64,000 nucleotides of DNA from a virus: positions 1 to 64,000 of the IMG/VR virus record IMGVR_UViG_3300023179_007063; one strand, 5' to 3'. This document shows, piece after piece, positions 40,854 through 49,052 of this stretch; the first letter of the stretch is position 1, and every line of letters starts with the position of its first letter. The notes beneath the pieces were generated by a model. The model was given only the letters and a program-made list of their open reading frames with translations, was not told the origin of the DNA and did not search any database. The position numbers were made by a program, and so were the translations under genes.

Positions 40854-41465
40854 TCATGAGTTATCGCCAATGATCTTATCAACTATGCCCAGTCTTATAG
40901 CCTCCTGCGGCTGTATGTAGACGTCATGACCAACTTTCATGAGTCTCTCTATCTCGTGCCTAGATGATCCCGTCTCCTTCACAATCGCTTCTATCATCTG
41001 GTTCTGTTGACGCTTCATCTCTTTCGTGTCATTTATCACCTCAAAGATGTTTCCGCCGGCGCCGCCGCTGACAGGATGGACCATGAGACGCGCAGATCTT
41101 CCTATCATCCTGTGCCCCTTGGCACCAGATGCTAGCAAGAGAACACCGGCAGACATCACTTTGCCCAATGCGACCGTATGAATCGGGCATGGTAAAAACT
41201 TGATCGTATCGTAAAGAGTAAACATCTCATCAACAGAACCGCCGTATGTCGAGATGATGAGATGAATCGGCTTGTTGTTCTGTGATGCAAGGTGAAGAAG
41301 CTGTGCTACGACGATCGTGATTGACTGCTCATTGACGTCTCCCGCCAAGACTACAATCCGTGCAGTGTCACCCGAAGCGATGTGCTGTATCTGAACACCC
41401 TCGGGACCTTCATTGTGTCCAGGCGATCGCCTCTTCGCTTCTATCGTAGCTGATGATCTTCCCAT
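40854..41465 (-). CDS. clpP: ClpP-like serine protease
   Basis: A 203-residue protease. The catalytic triad is visible: Ser105 in GKVMSAGVLLLASG, His130 in ARLMVHPVSGG, Asp181 in VGHDVYIQPQEA. The first oxyanion-strand segment is LIISTYGGSVDEM (69-81). Length and layout match bacterial ClpP, which forms a double heptamer and works with a ClpX/ClpA unfoldase; no phage unfoldase is in the window, so it may use the host one. The N-terminal approximately 20 residues are polar and unlike typical ClpP. The start overlaps the preceding stop as TAATG. Confidence 0.93.
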   Translation of the reverse strand: MGRSSATIEAKRRSPGHNEGPEGVQIQHIASGDTARIVVLAGDVNEQSITIVVAQLLHLASQNNKPIHLIISTYGGSVDEMFTLYDTIKFLPCPIHTVALGKVMSAGVLLLASGAKGHRMIGRSARLMVHPVSGGAGGNIFEVINDTKEMKRQQNQMIEAIVKETGSSRHEIERLMKVGHDVYIQPQEAIRLGIVDKIIGDNS

Positions 41466-41734
41466 TACACAATCTCCTGTTCAGGGTCTGGTGGGGTTTC
41501 TTCCGAGAAGACTCTCGACACAAACATGTCTTTTCCCTTCAAGTCTGATATGAATTTTGTCACAGATTTCATCTCTTCGACGTTCTCGATCTCAAGAGAC
41601 AGTAGATGAATTATCAGCCATCTCTGTCTATCATTGATGCCGAACATGTTAATCTCTCTGACGATCTGTCGAGCTGCATTGTTGTCAGCAGCCAACTTCT
41701 CAGAAGCTGTCTGACCAAAAAACTCAGTGCTCAT
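41465..41734 (-). CDS. Hypothetical small protein upstream of clpP
   Basis: An 89-residue acidic helical protein (NNAARQIVREINMFGINDRQ; tail SEETPPDPEQEIV). It overlaps both neighbours (ATGA with the 156-residue gene, TAATG with clpP), so it is in the same operon. No motif recognised. An adaptor or regulator of the phage ClpP would be a guess from coupling only. Confidence 0.65.
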   Translation of the reverse strand: MSTEFFGQTASEKLAADNNAARQIVREINMFGINDRQRWLIIHLLSLEIENVEEMKSVTKFISDLKGKDMFVSRVFSEETPPDPEQEIV

Positions 41735-42201
41735 AGTATGACTACCTCTTCTCTTGCAAAGGACTCAACTTTAAAGAAAGTCTCACTCATAATGACGGCG
41801 TACTTGCCTTGCTTCACTCCTGCATCTTCTTCTTGAGCAAGCAGTATGAAGTTTCCCCACTGCTTGTTCTCCAAGATAAACTTTGCCTGCTCCCAGACTG
41901 ATGTGTCGACGTTGTTTCTCTCTAAGATGTCAACTAAGTTTGATGGCAGACCAATTTTTATGTCTTCTATCGTTAAGATCGAAGACATGTTCTCTCGACC
42001 GGTCATTATAGTCGACGTGCATATGTCTGTGATCTTGTGTATGACACCACAGTTGTTACACTGCGCAAACTTAGAAACTACTGTATCGTCATCGTTGATG
42101 ACAGAAAAAACTATGAATCTGTGTGCTGGGGGATCGACTCGTCCCTTGAACGTCGGCAAGACGCATCGACATTTAATGAGATGTCGCTGACCTCGAGCCA
42201 T
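41731..42201 (-). CDS. Hypothetical zinc-binding protein
   Basis: A 156-residue protein with an N-terminal metal-binding pattern: CRC at residues 11-13 and CNNCG at about 48-52, possibly with Cys61. The C-terminal half is mixed alpha/beta (VWEQAKFILENKQWGNFILL). No family recognised. Coupled by overlaps to both neighbours in the operon of clpP and the GroEL-like gene. Confidence 0.68.
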   Translation of the reverse strand: MARGQRHLIKCRCVLPTFKGRVDPPAHRFIVFSVINDDDTVVSKFAQCNNCGVIHKITDICTSTIMTGRENMSSILTIEDIKIGLPSNLVDILERNNVDTSVWEQAKFILENKQWGNFILLAQEEDAGVKQGKYAVIMSETFFKVESFAREEVVIL

Positions 42202-42461
42202 TACTTGTTTTTCGCCGTCTTGGATACGGTCTTGTGCTCTGAGACGATGTGATTATCAACTGACTTCTGAAAGACACGAATTGCCTTCTGATATCCCTCT
42301 CCAGCTGAAATTGAAACTAAGTTGACCAGCTTTGATAGCTGATCTTCTCTTATGTCTATTAGACCCGTCTTCGATGCTGTTATGAGGTTGTTGCTTATTG
42401 TGTCTTTCACGCTGTCGATTATCAGCTTGGTGTCGTGTACAATCTTATCGGAGGTCTTCAT
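42201..42461 (-). CDS. Hypothetical small helical protein
   Basis: An 86-residue protein, mostly helical and Ser/Lys/Ile-rich (HDTKLIIDSVKDTISNNLIT; DQLSKLVNLVSISAGEGYQKA). The basic tail is KTVSKTAKNK. TAATG overlap with the next gene. No homologue recognised; possibly a small DNA- or protein-binding factor. Confidence 0.62.
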   Translation of the reverse strand: MKTSDKIVHDTKLIIDSVKDTISNNLITASKTGLIDIREDQLSKLVNLVSISAGEGYQKAIRVFQKSVDNHIVSEHKTVSKTAKNK

Positions 42462-42496
42462 AGCACAATAGTAGGTCTATAGTCAACAGTGTAAAC

Positions 42497-43639
42497 TTAG
42501 ACGATCGCTGTACAGCTTTCTATTGTCGACATGAAGTGTTCATAGTGGCGCTTAGCTACTTCTGTTGCATCTTCTCTACACAGAAGAGCATGGCTCAGCC
42601 ATCGAATGACTTCGTCGAATTTCTGACGAGTTGCTTCATACATTGCGTCGTTCGATAGATAGATCGTGACGTGCGAAGACGTGAGAGATCGATATCTCTT
42701 GGAGAGAATGCTCTCTATCTCAGGTCGATCTTGTATCATCTTCTTTAAGTTCTGAACGTGATCTTCGACTCTCTGCGCTGTACGTCTGTTCTTTATCACA
42801 ACAGCAGCATCACGAATTGATATCTCATCTACTGCAGGTGATTTCTTCATGTCTATTGCAGACATTAAGTCCCCCTTAAGACTCGATGTGACGTCTGTAC
42901 CACATACGACTGCGATGTCTACCATGGTGTTTGCATTATCGACATCGAAAGGCACTCTTATCGGTATGATCTTGAATATGCCCCTGTCATTGTTGACCTT
43001 GATGGTATTCAGAACATCATCAGATAGTCCCCTAACGAAGAGCATGCACGTCTCTTTGTTCTCGGCAAGATACTCAAGAATGTGATGAATTTCACTGATG
43101 TTTTCTACGTAACCATCGATGCAAAGAACTGTTGCATTCCTATAAAGACCGGTCTGTTTTAGCAGCACAGGCAAGCTAAATACGTATCCATCCGTGGCTT
43201 CTACAAATGAAGCTAGTGATCTGGATTTTACAACAGACAATTTACCGGTGAGAGAAGACATGTCACATGCTAAAAGAAACATGTCGACCTCTCTCTTTCG
43301 AAGTCCTACGAAGAATAGTTTTTCTTCTATTCTATCCCGAGTAATGCCATTTATGGCATTTATGGCATTTATGGCATTTGATTCATAAGGTGCACCAGCT
43401 ACAAGCTTGAGTAACTGAATGCCGGCTCCGGCCGACGTCGTCTCTGCTTTCGAAGCATATGCTAGAAGCGTTTGATAGACCCCTGCTGTGCTTTTGTCTC
43501 TGTATTTCTTATCAAAGAATATCTGTAATCTACTTCTAAGACGTAAATTGTCACCTTCTACTGAAAGTGCAGACGTGACAGATTTTGAATTTTCTATGAA
43601 GCTTCTAATTTCTTGTAGCGACGCTTCTACTTTGTTCAC
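42497..43639 (-). CDS. Divergent GroEL-like protein: apical and intermediate domains, no ATPase motif
   Basis: A 380-residue protein (GTG start at 43639). Residues about 168-255 follow the GroEL apical domain closely: VLCIDGYVENISEIHHILEY (GroEL: LL.D.KISNI.EMLPVLEAV), LNTIKVNNDRGIFKIIPIRV (GroEL: [20 protein letters not shown]), and DIAVVCGTDVTS (DIA.LTGG.VIS). Residues 285-362 match the GroEL segment from RV.QIR through the intermediate domain. The nucleotide loop GDGTTT of GroEL is replaced around residues 65-80 (ASKAETTSAGAGIQLLKLVA), and the C-terminal equatorial half is missing altogether, so ring formation and ATP hydrolysis like GroEL look impossible. It might act as a substrate- or GroES-binding adaptor with the host chaperonin. 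In the clpP operon. Confidence 0.82.
   Translation of the reverse strand: MNKVEASLQEIRSFIENSKSVTSALSVEGDNLRLRSRLQIFFDKKYRDKSTAGVYQTLLAYASKAETTSAGAGIQLLKLVAGAPYESNAINAINAINGITRDRIEEKLFFVGLRKREVDMFLLACDMSSLTGKLSVVKSRSLASFVEATDGYVFSLPVLLKQTGLYRNATVLCIDGYVENISEIHHILEYLAENKETCMLFVRGLSDDVLNTIKVNNDRGIFKIIPIRVPFDVDNANTMVDIAVVCGTDVTSSLKGDLMSAIDMKKSPAVDEISIRDAAVVIKNRRTAQRVEDHVQNLKKMIQDRPEIESILSKRYRSLTSSHVTIYLSNDAMYEATRQKFDEVIRWLSHALLCREDATEVAKRHYEHFMSTIESCTAIV
43346..43381 (-). repeat. Four tandem 9-bp units (ATGGCATTT) in the GroEL-like gene
   Basis: The plus-strand unit TGCCATTTA/TGGCATTTA recurs four times, encoding repeated Asn-Ala-Ile (residues 88-97) on the coding strand. The repeat is in frame, so change in copy number adds or removes three residues at the end of the region that replaces the GroEL equatorial domain. 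Confidence 0.85.
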
Positions 43640-43676
43640 TCATCTATCATACGACAAATCTGTGTATTGAACAAGA

Positions 43677-44195
43677 TCACATGTGCTTCTCAATCCAATT
43701 GAAGATGAGCGTAATTGCTCCTCCGCCCAGGGCTACTACTATCCACTTGATGATCGATCCAGCCTGATCTTTTGATCTTGTAAGATGGTCGACGGTCTTT
43801 TCTAGCTGAACTATCTTGTCAGCATTATCATCGACATTTTGCTCGTGCTTCGTGTCTGACTTTTCTTGGTGTTTCTTCCATTCAGTAAGCTCTGCTAGCT
43901 TCTGTGACGTCTCACCGTGTTGTTGAGCGTTTTCAATCTTAGCAGCTCCGATCTTGGCAAAGATTCCATCGATAGGATCGTAGATCGAGTCGTGTATCTT
44001 GTCGACTTTTGTGACTATTTGTCCCTGGCATTGCTCGATTTTATCAATCTTGAATAGAAGAGTATCAAATCCACCGTTGAGAGCTGCGCTAGACGTTATC
44101 TTTCGCTGAATCTCCTCGAGCAGCTCTGACTCTTTCTTTTGTTCTATCTTCTGGTTCGTAACTGCAATAGGACGAACAGAAAGTCTTTTTGCCAT
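43677..44195 (-). CDS. Coiled-coil protein with C-terminal membrane anchor
   Basis: A 172-residue protein from ATG 44195, placed by GGAG seven bases upstream. Residues 18-145 are a charged coiled coil (KKESELLEEIQRKI; ADKIVQLEKTVDHLTRS), followed by a single hydrophobic helix (IIKWIVVALGGGAITLIFNW, about 148-167) and a short charged end. The layout is like phage XhlA-type or spanin/holin-helper proteins, but no lysin is nearby. It might anchor a coiled coil to the membrane during lysis or virion entry. It is divergent from the glycan cluster. Confidence 0.68.
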   Translation of the reverse strand: MAKRLSVRPIAVTNQKIEQKKESELLEEIQRKITSSAALNGGFDTLLFKIDKIEQCQGQIVTKVDKIHDSIYDPIDGIFAKIGAAKIENAQQHGETSQKLAELTEWKKHQEKSDTKHEQNVDDNADKIVQLEKTVDHLTRSKDQAGSIIKWIVVALGGGAITLIFNWIEKHM

Positions 44196-44279
44196 GTACA
44201 TTCTCCGGGCGACTAAGTAGATTCCTCTCTTAAATAGTAAGAATTTTAAGTCTTAAAGAAAAAATAGGAATTCAGAGAA
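44196..44279. promoter_or_regulatory. Divergent intergenic region between the two transcription blocks
   Basis: This 84-base A/T-rich gap separates the minus-strand block from the plus-strand glycan cluster, so promoters for both directions are expected here. It contains a minus-strand CTACTTAG, one base from the ATACTTAG element found elsewhere, and plus-strand inverted repeats TTTAAG-T-CTTAAA. No canonical -35/-10 pair is convincing. Confidence 0.35.
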
Positions 44280-46295
44280 ATGGCAAATTTCAGAGACGCA
44301 GTGTTCGTAGATCCGAACAAATTAATACGCGATGATGCAGATATCATATTTGTTTCCGATCTTTTTGAAGAAGACTACGTCGGCGGTGCAGAGCTGACAA
44401 CTGAAGCTCTCATCCAGGAATCTCCCTACAAAATTCAGAAATTGCACTCAAGAGATGTGAAGTTAGCTCACCTGTCACAAGGCGTAGCTAAAACGTGGCT
44501 CTTCGGAAATTTCTCACAGATTAATCCCGAGCTAATCCCCAGCATCATTGCGAACCTTAAGTACTCGGTCTTAGAGTACGACTACAAGTATTGCAAGTAT
44601 AGATCACCAGAGAAGCATGAAGCATCTACTGGTGATAAGTGTGACTGCCAGAACAACCTATCGGGAAAGCTGGTCTCTGCTTTCTATTACGGTTCATTGT
44701 GCATGTGGTGGATGTCAGAGAAGCAGAAGCAAAGATATCTGGAACTGTTTCCGTTCTTGTCTGAGAAAGACAACATCGTACTATCTAGTGTATTTTCAAA
44801 AAATACTCTGGGCACCATCCAGATCCTACGAACAGCTGCTTCAAAGAACGAACGTAAGGGCTGGGTTGTCCTTGGTTCTGACTCTTGGGTAAAGGGGGCA
44901 GAGGCTGCCAAGAAGTGGTGCGAAGACAACGGCAAAGATGCTCAAGTCATTTGGAACTTGAGATACGATGAGACGCTAGCTAAGCTTGCAGCAGCTGAGG
45001 GTTTTGTTTATCTGCCAGCCGGCGCAGACACTTGTCCTCGAATGGTCATCGAAGCGAAGTTGCTAGGATGTAAGCTCGAGCTGAATGACAACGTTCAGCA
45101 CAGAGACGAAGAGTGGTTTGCAACCGACGACATCGACAGCATTCACGACTATCTATATGCAGCTCCTACAACTTTCTGGAACGTGATTCGACACCTCATG
45201 GATAAGAAGCCGACGATCTCAGGCTACACAACGACATACAACTGCGTAACACAAGGTTATCCGTTCGAGCAGAGCATCAGGTCCATGATGCAGTTCTGTG
45301 ATGAGGTATGCGTAGTCGATGGAGGATCTACTGATGAGACACCCGAGAAGCTCTTTCAGCTTCAGATGGAGAACAGCGGTCTAGACGGCAAAGGTCGAGA
45401 AGACTTCATGCTTAGTATGGAGACCGGTCCCGATGGGATCAAACTTCGAGATGCTATGGAAAAGCTCAATGAGATTTCCAAGGTCAAGGTCAAGTTCATT
45501 GCTAGAGACTGGTCACATCCACGTCATGCTGTGTTCGATGGCATGCAGAAGGCCGAGGCTAGGAAGATGTGCATGGGAGAGTTCTGCTGGCAGATGGATT
45601 CCGATGAGATAGTGCACGAAGACGACTTCTCGAAGGTGTCTGACTTGTGTAGCAAGATGCCTAAGAACGTTGATCTTATATCGCTCCCTGTCGTCGAGTA
45701 TTGGGGCGGCTCTGAAAAAGTTCGTGTCGACATACAGCCCTGGAAGTGGCGTCTCAGCAGAAACCAGTCGTACATAACTCACGGAATTCCCGTAGAGCTA
45801 CGTGCCAAAGATGGAAATGGAGACGTCTATGCTTCGAGTGGAACAGACGGTTGTGATCTGATCCACACAGAGTCAGGAGAACGTATACCGCACCTTACTT
45901 TCCACAACGAAGACTCTGAAAAGTTGAGGCTAGCTGCTATGTCAGGCAACGCCGCAGCACTCAAGCAGTATGAGACGTGGTTCAATGCCGTCGTAGAAAA
46001 CTTACCGGGCGTACACCACTATTCTTGGTTTGACATTCCCAGAAAGATGAGACTCTATCGTGACTACTGGACACGTCACTGGAACTCTCTGTTCAACAAG
46101 TCTCTCGAAGACACTGCAGAGACGAACATGATGTTTGATCTACCTTGGGCTGAAGTGACAGAAGAGATGATCGAGGCCCGTGCGAAAGAACTAGCAGAAA
46201 AGACGGGAGGTTGGATCTGGCATCAGAAGTGGAATGGTCAGAATATACCTTCGATCAAGTGCGGTAGAAGTCAACCAAATCTAATGGCTCTTTGA
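44280..46295 (+). CDS. Two-domain glycosyltransferase (GT-B-like + GT2)
   Basis: A 671-residue fusion. The N-terminal approximately 310 residues look like a GT-B-type transferase with the end motif GFVYLPAGADTCPRMVIEAK (about 245-265), the common EAkxLG sugar-nucleotide site of GT1/GT4. From about 318 a GT2-type GT-A domain begins (SGYTTTYNCVTQGYPFEQSI, VCVVDGGSTDET at about 345-356, WQMDSDEIVHE at about 438-448 with a DxD motif), followed by a C-terminal module with AMSGNAAALKQYETWFNAV. First gene of the plus-strand cluster; likely adds two sugars in glycan assembly. No signal peptide. Confidence 0.88.
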   Translation: MANFRDAVFVDPNKLIRDDADIIFVSDLFEEDYVGGAELTTEALIQESPYKIQKLHSRDVKLAHLSQGVAKTWLFGNFSQINPELIPSIIANLKYSVLEYDYKYCKYRSPEKHEASTGDKCDCQNNLSGKLVSAFYYGSLCMWWMSEKQKQRYLELFPFLSEKDNIVLSSVFSKNTLGTIQILRTAASKNERKGWVVLGSDSWVKGAEAAKKWCEDNGKDAQVIWNLRYDETLAKLAAAEGFVYLPAGADTCPRMVIEAKLLGCKLELNDNVQHRDEEWFATDDIDSIHDYLYAAPTTFWNVIRHLMDKKPTISGYTTTYNCVTQGYPFEQSIRSMMQFCDEVCVVDGGSTDETPEKLFQLQMENSGLDGKGREDFMLSMETGPDGIKLRDAMEKLNEISKVKVKFIARDWSHPRHAVFDGMQKAEARKMCMGEFCWQMDSDEIVHEDDFSKVSDLCSKMPKNVDLISLPVVEYWGGSEKVRVDIQPWKWRLSRNQSYITHGIPVELRAKDGNGDVYASSGTDGCDLIHTESGERIPHLTFHNEDSEKLRLAAMSGNAAALKQYETWFNAVVENLPGVHHYSWFDIPRKMRLYRDYWTRHWNSLFNKSLEDTAETNMMFDLPWAEVTEEMIEARAKELAEKTGGWIWHQKWNGQNIPSIKCGRSQPNLMAL

Positions 46296-46308
46296 GAGAA
46301 GGAACCTA

Positions 46309-47034
46309 ATGAAAATTATAGACATAAGGAAGAAGCTTGAAGAATTGGGAACAAGTGTCTCAAGCATTCCACTTGGAGATTTTGACTATATTGGAAAATT
46401 TACAGCAGAAAGAATGAGAGATAGGGGGTCAGATCTCTATAACAAAGTAGGGGCCTTCTATAGATCGAATTACGAAAGAGGAATTTTGATCAGTACTCTT
46501 ATCAAGACCTATAAGATTGAGTCAGTTTTAGAGATAGGTTTTGGTAGAGGATATTCTACCTTCTGTGCTGCAAAAACATTTGATGAGCTTGGTATACAAG
46601 GGAAGATACACACAATTGATCCTAATTTCGATCAAAACCTAATTCAGAGTCTAAAAAGTGTATTTCCTCAAAAATGGTTCAGCTATATAACTTTTATGAA
46701 TGGAACATCAAGAGATGTTCTTCCATCTATTAGAGAAGAATATGATCTCATATACATCGATGGAGACCACTCATATGAGGGAACAAAATTTGACTGGGAG
46801 ATGACTAAAAACAAGTGGAAAAAGTGTCTTCTATTTGATGACTATCATCTACCAACAAAGAACGACCCGGGAATTCAATGCAGAGAATTGATCGATACTA
46901 TCGAAGATCCTTCAAAAGAATTGATCATAGGAGATAGAAGAATATTCTTTGATGATAGAAGACTACCTGACGATAAGATAGACTACGGTCAAGTCCTATT
47001 GACAAAACAGGGAATCATTAGCAATGACTGGTAA
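46309..47034 (+). CDS. Class I SAM-dependent methyltransferase
   Basis: A 241-residue protein with motif I VLEIGFGRGYSTF (about 73-85), an acidic residue at IHTIDPNF (about 106), and DLIYIDGDHSYEG (about 146-158) and LLFDDYH (about 172-178), the pattern of Methyltransf_24-type sugar methyltransferases. Notably more AT-rich than its neighbours, suggesting separate acquisition. Overlaps the next gene by 11 bases. Likely methylates a sugar or a glycan intermediate. Confidence 0.85.
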   Translation: MKIIDIRKKLEELGTSVSSIPLGDFDYIGKFTAERMRDRGSDLYNKVGAFYRSNYERGILISTLIKTYKIESVLEIGFGRGYSTFCAAKTFDELGIQGKIHTIDPNFDQNLIQSLKSVFPQKWFSYITFMNGTSRDVLPSIREEYDLIYIDGDHSYEGTKFDWEMTKNKWKKCLLFDDYHLPTKNDPGIQCRELIDTIEDPSKELIIGDRRIFFDDRRLPDDKIDYGQVLLTKQGIISNDW

Positions 47035-47749
47035 TAGATTCGTGTTTGTGTGTCCAATGTTTAATGCATCCAAGACGCTTGAGAGACTTTTACACTCACT
47101 CTATGGACAGTCATACGAAGACTGGAAAATCATTATACTAGATGACGTTTCAGACAAGAACGATTCTATGCGTTGCAACGAGATTATCTACTCGTTTAGA
47201 AATTTCGGCTACGGCAAGATCAAGATCATTCACAACTCAGAGAAGAAGTGGGAAGTTGCAAATGTTCTTCATGGCATCTCGATGTGCGATGATAACGACA
47301 TCGTCTGCAGGATAGATGCTGATGACTGGTTGACCGATCTGGATGCGCTAGCAATCATAGACTCGACCTATCAACAGACAGGATGTGATGCTCTTTGGAC
47401 TGCTCATCGGTGGAGCTTTAGCGACAAGAACATCAGCGGTCCCATGCCTGAAGATGCTGATCCTTATGTGTTTCCTTGGGTTTCAAGTCATCTGAAGACG
47501 TTTCGAAAGAGCCTCATCAATGACGTCAAAGACGAGAACTTTAGAGGGGAAGATGGCAACTACATTCGTAGAGCCGGCGATCAAGCAATCTATCTTCCCG
47601 TTCTCAAGAAAGCAAAGAAACGCTTGTTCTTACCGCGAGTGATGTACCACTATACTATCAAAGACGTCCCAGAGACCTATCAAACTGATGACGCCAGGTT
47701 TCAGAGAGACGAAGCTGTCTTCTTGAGGAAAAGGGGTTACATAGAATGA
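47024..47749 (+). CDS. GT2-family glycosyltransferase
   Basis: A 241-residue GT-A transferase: FVCPMFNASKTLERLLHSLY at the start, IILDDVSDKND (about 36-46), and DDNDIVCRIDADDWL (about 88-102) with a DxD metal site; LWTAHRW and GDQAIYLPVLKK occur later. No transmembrane helix, so soluble or peripheral. Overlaps the preceding methyltransferase by 11 bases and the next gene by 4. Confidence 0.92.
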   Translation: MTGNRFVFVCPMFNASKTLERLLHSLYGQSYEDWKIIILDDVSDKNDSMRCNEIIYSFRNFGYGKIKIIHNSEKKWEVANVLHGISMCDDNDIVCRIDADDWLTDLDALAIIDSTYQQTGCDALWTAHRWSFSDKNISGPMPEDADPYVFPWVSSHLKTFRKSLINDVKDENFRGEDGNYIRRAGDQAIYLPVLKKAKKRLFLPRVMYHYTIKDVPETYQTDDARFQRDEAVFLRKRGYIE

Positions 47750-48114
47750 AATCTACCGTAAACGAAACGATTACAAAGCTTCTGGTAGAGAGGTTGCAGT
47801 GGAGGAAAGAACAAAAGCTTGACACGTCTACCTGCTCAGAGATATACCAAGACATCTTCTTTACTCTTTCTGAGATAGTGAAAGAGGCTAACACGCCGCT
47901 TAGCAATGAGTCAGTGAACCTGCTGTCGCAAATGTACTATGACAGTGTGACAGTACAGACGTCATCAGGTCCCATGGAGCTAGATCCTAACATCTTCACC
48001 CAGCGTGCCAAGATAGAAAATATCCCAACAAAGGAGCTAGCTCTTCTTGCTACGATGATGAATGGAACACCCTATGGCGACATCTTCGTCGGTGCTGTCA
48101 AGAGGCGGTCTTGA
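47746..48114 (+). CDS. Hypothetical helical protein in glycan cluster
   Basis: A 122-residue helical protein (KLLVERLQWRKEQKLDTSTC; LALLATMMNGTPYGD). Overlaps at both ends (ATGA with the GT2 gene, TTGA with the next), so co-translated with the transferases. No catalytic motif. Possibly a small subunit or regulator; function unknown. Confidence 0.62.
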   Translation: MKSTVNETITKLLVERLQWRKEQKLDTSTCSEIYQDIFFTLSEIVKEANTPLSNESVNLLSQMYYDSVTVQTSSGPMELDPNIFTQRAKIENIPTKELALLATMMNGTPYGDIFVGAVKRRS

Positions 48115-49052
48115 AGGTACACGTCGACAATGTCGACCCAGCATCAAGAAGTGGTCCTAACTCTTTTGCATTTCGACTAACAACAGAGCTTGTCAAGCGA
48201 GGTCACACTGTCGCTCTAGACAGTGGAAAAGATGCAGACGTCTCTCTCATTTTCATAGAGCCTTCGGGAAGACAACTTGCAAAGCGAACAGTACAACGTC
48301 TAGATGGAATATGGTTTGCACCTGACGAGTTCCACCACAAGAATTCAAACATCAAGCAGATTTATCACCAAGCTGACCATGTCATATGGCAGTCTCAGTT
48401 TGACAGAAACATGACGACTACCTGGTGGGGTTCTCCTCGAGAGGGTTCAGTTGTCTCAAACGGCGCCTCAAACAGTTACAAGAAGTTTGACGCTGTAGAG
48501 GCTCAGATGGGTCTCCTCAGAGAGAAACACGAGAAGATCTTCGTGTGTTCTGCGAACTGGCATCCTCAGAAGAGACTGAAGGACAACATCCGTCTCTTTC
48601 GACACCTCAAGACCCACTATCCCACAGCGTGTCTCATTGTCATGGGATCTAACGGACACAACGGTGGCGAGTCTGACGTGTACGTAGTGGGAAACCAGCC
48701 TCACGATGTGTGCATGCAAGTCTTCGAAGCATCGGACTGGATGTTACACCTCGCGTGGCTAGACCACTGTCCCAACACCGTAGTAGAGTCCCTGTCCGTA
48801 GGAACACCAGTCATCTGCACAGAAGACGGAGGAACACGAGAGATTGTGGGAGACTATGGCATTGTCCTTCGCGAAGACGTGAAGTACAACTACGAGCTGA
48901 AAGACTACGACTCGCCCCCTCCTATTGACGTGACACAGGTAGGTATCCTACCATCGAAGAACGACCTGGGTGACCACCCAGACTTATCGATAGAAACAAG
49001 TGCAAGTAACTACATTAGAATATTCGAAGATTTACTAAAGAAGATACCATGA
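48111..49052 (+). CDS. GT4-family glycosyltransferase
   Basis: A 313-residue GT-B protein starting at TTG 48111 (TTGA overlap). Features: NVDPASRSGPNSFAFRLTTE near the start, FVCSANWHPQKRLKDNIRLF (about 143-162), and a C-terminal donor site HLAWLDHCPNTVVESLSVGT PVICTEDGG (about 217-246), with the E-x7-E-like arrangement of GT4. Next gene starts within its stop region (49049). Confidence 0.9.
   Translation: MKVHVDNVDPASRSGPNSFAFRLTTELVKRGHTVALDSGKDADVSLIFIEPSGRQLAKRTVQRLDGIWFAPDEFHHKNSNIKQIYHQADHVIWQSQFDRNMTTTWWGSPREGSVVSNGASNSYKKFDAVEAQMGLLREKHEKIFVCSANWHPQKRLKDNIRLFRHLKTHYPTACLIVMGSNGHNGGESDVYVVGNQPHDVCMQVFEASDWMLHLAWLDHCPNTVVESLSVGTPVICTEDGGTREIVGDYGIVLREDVKYNYELKDYDSPPPIDVTQVGILPSKNDLGDHPDLSIETSASNYIRIFEDLLKKIP

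Noticed and set aside
43340-43390. Short tandem repeats taken for a CRISPR-like array
   Set aside because: The unit is 9 bp without spacers and in frame with a protein; no CRISPR features.
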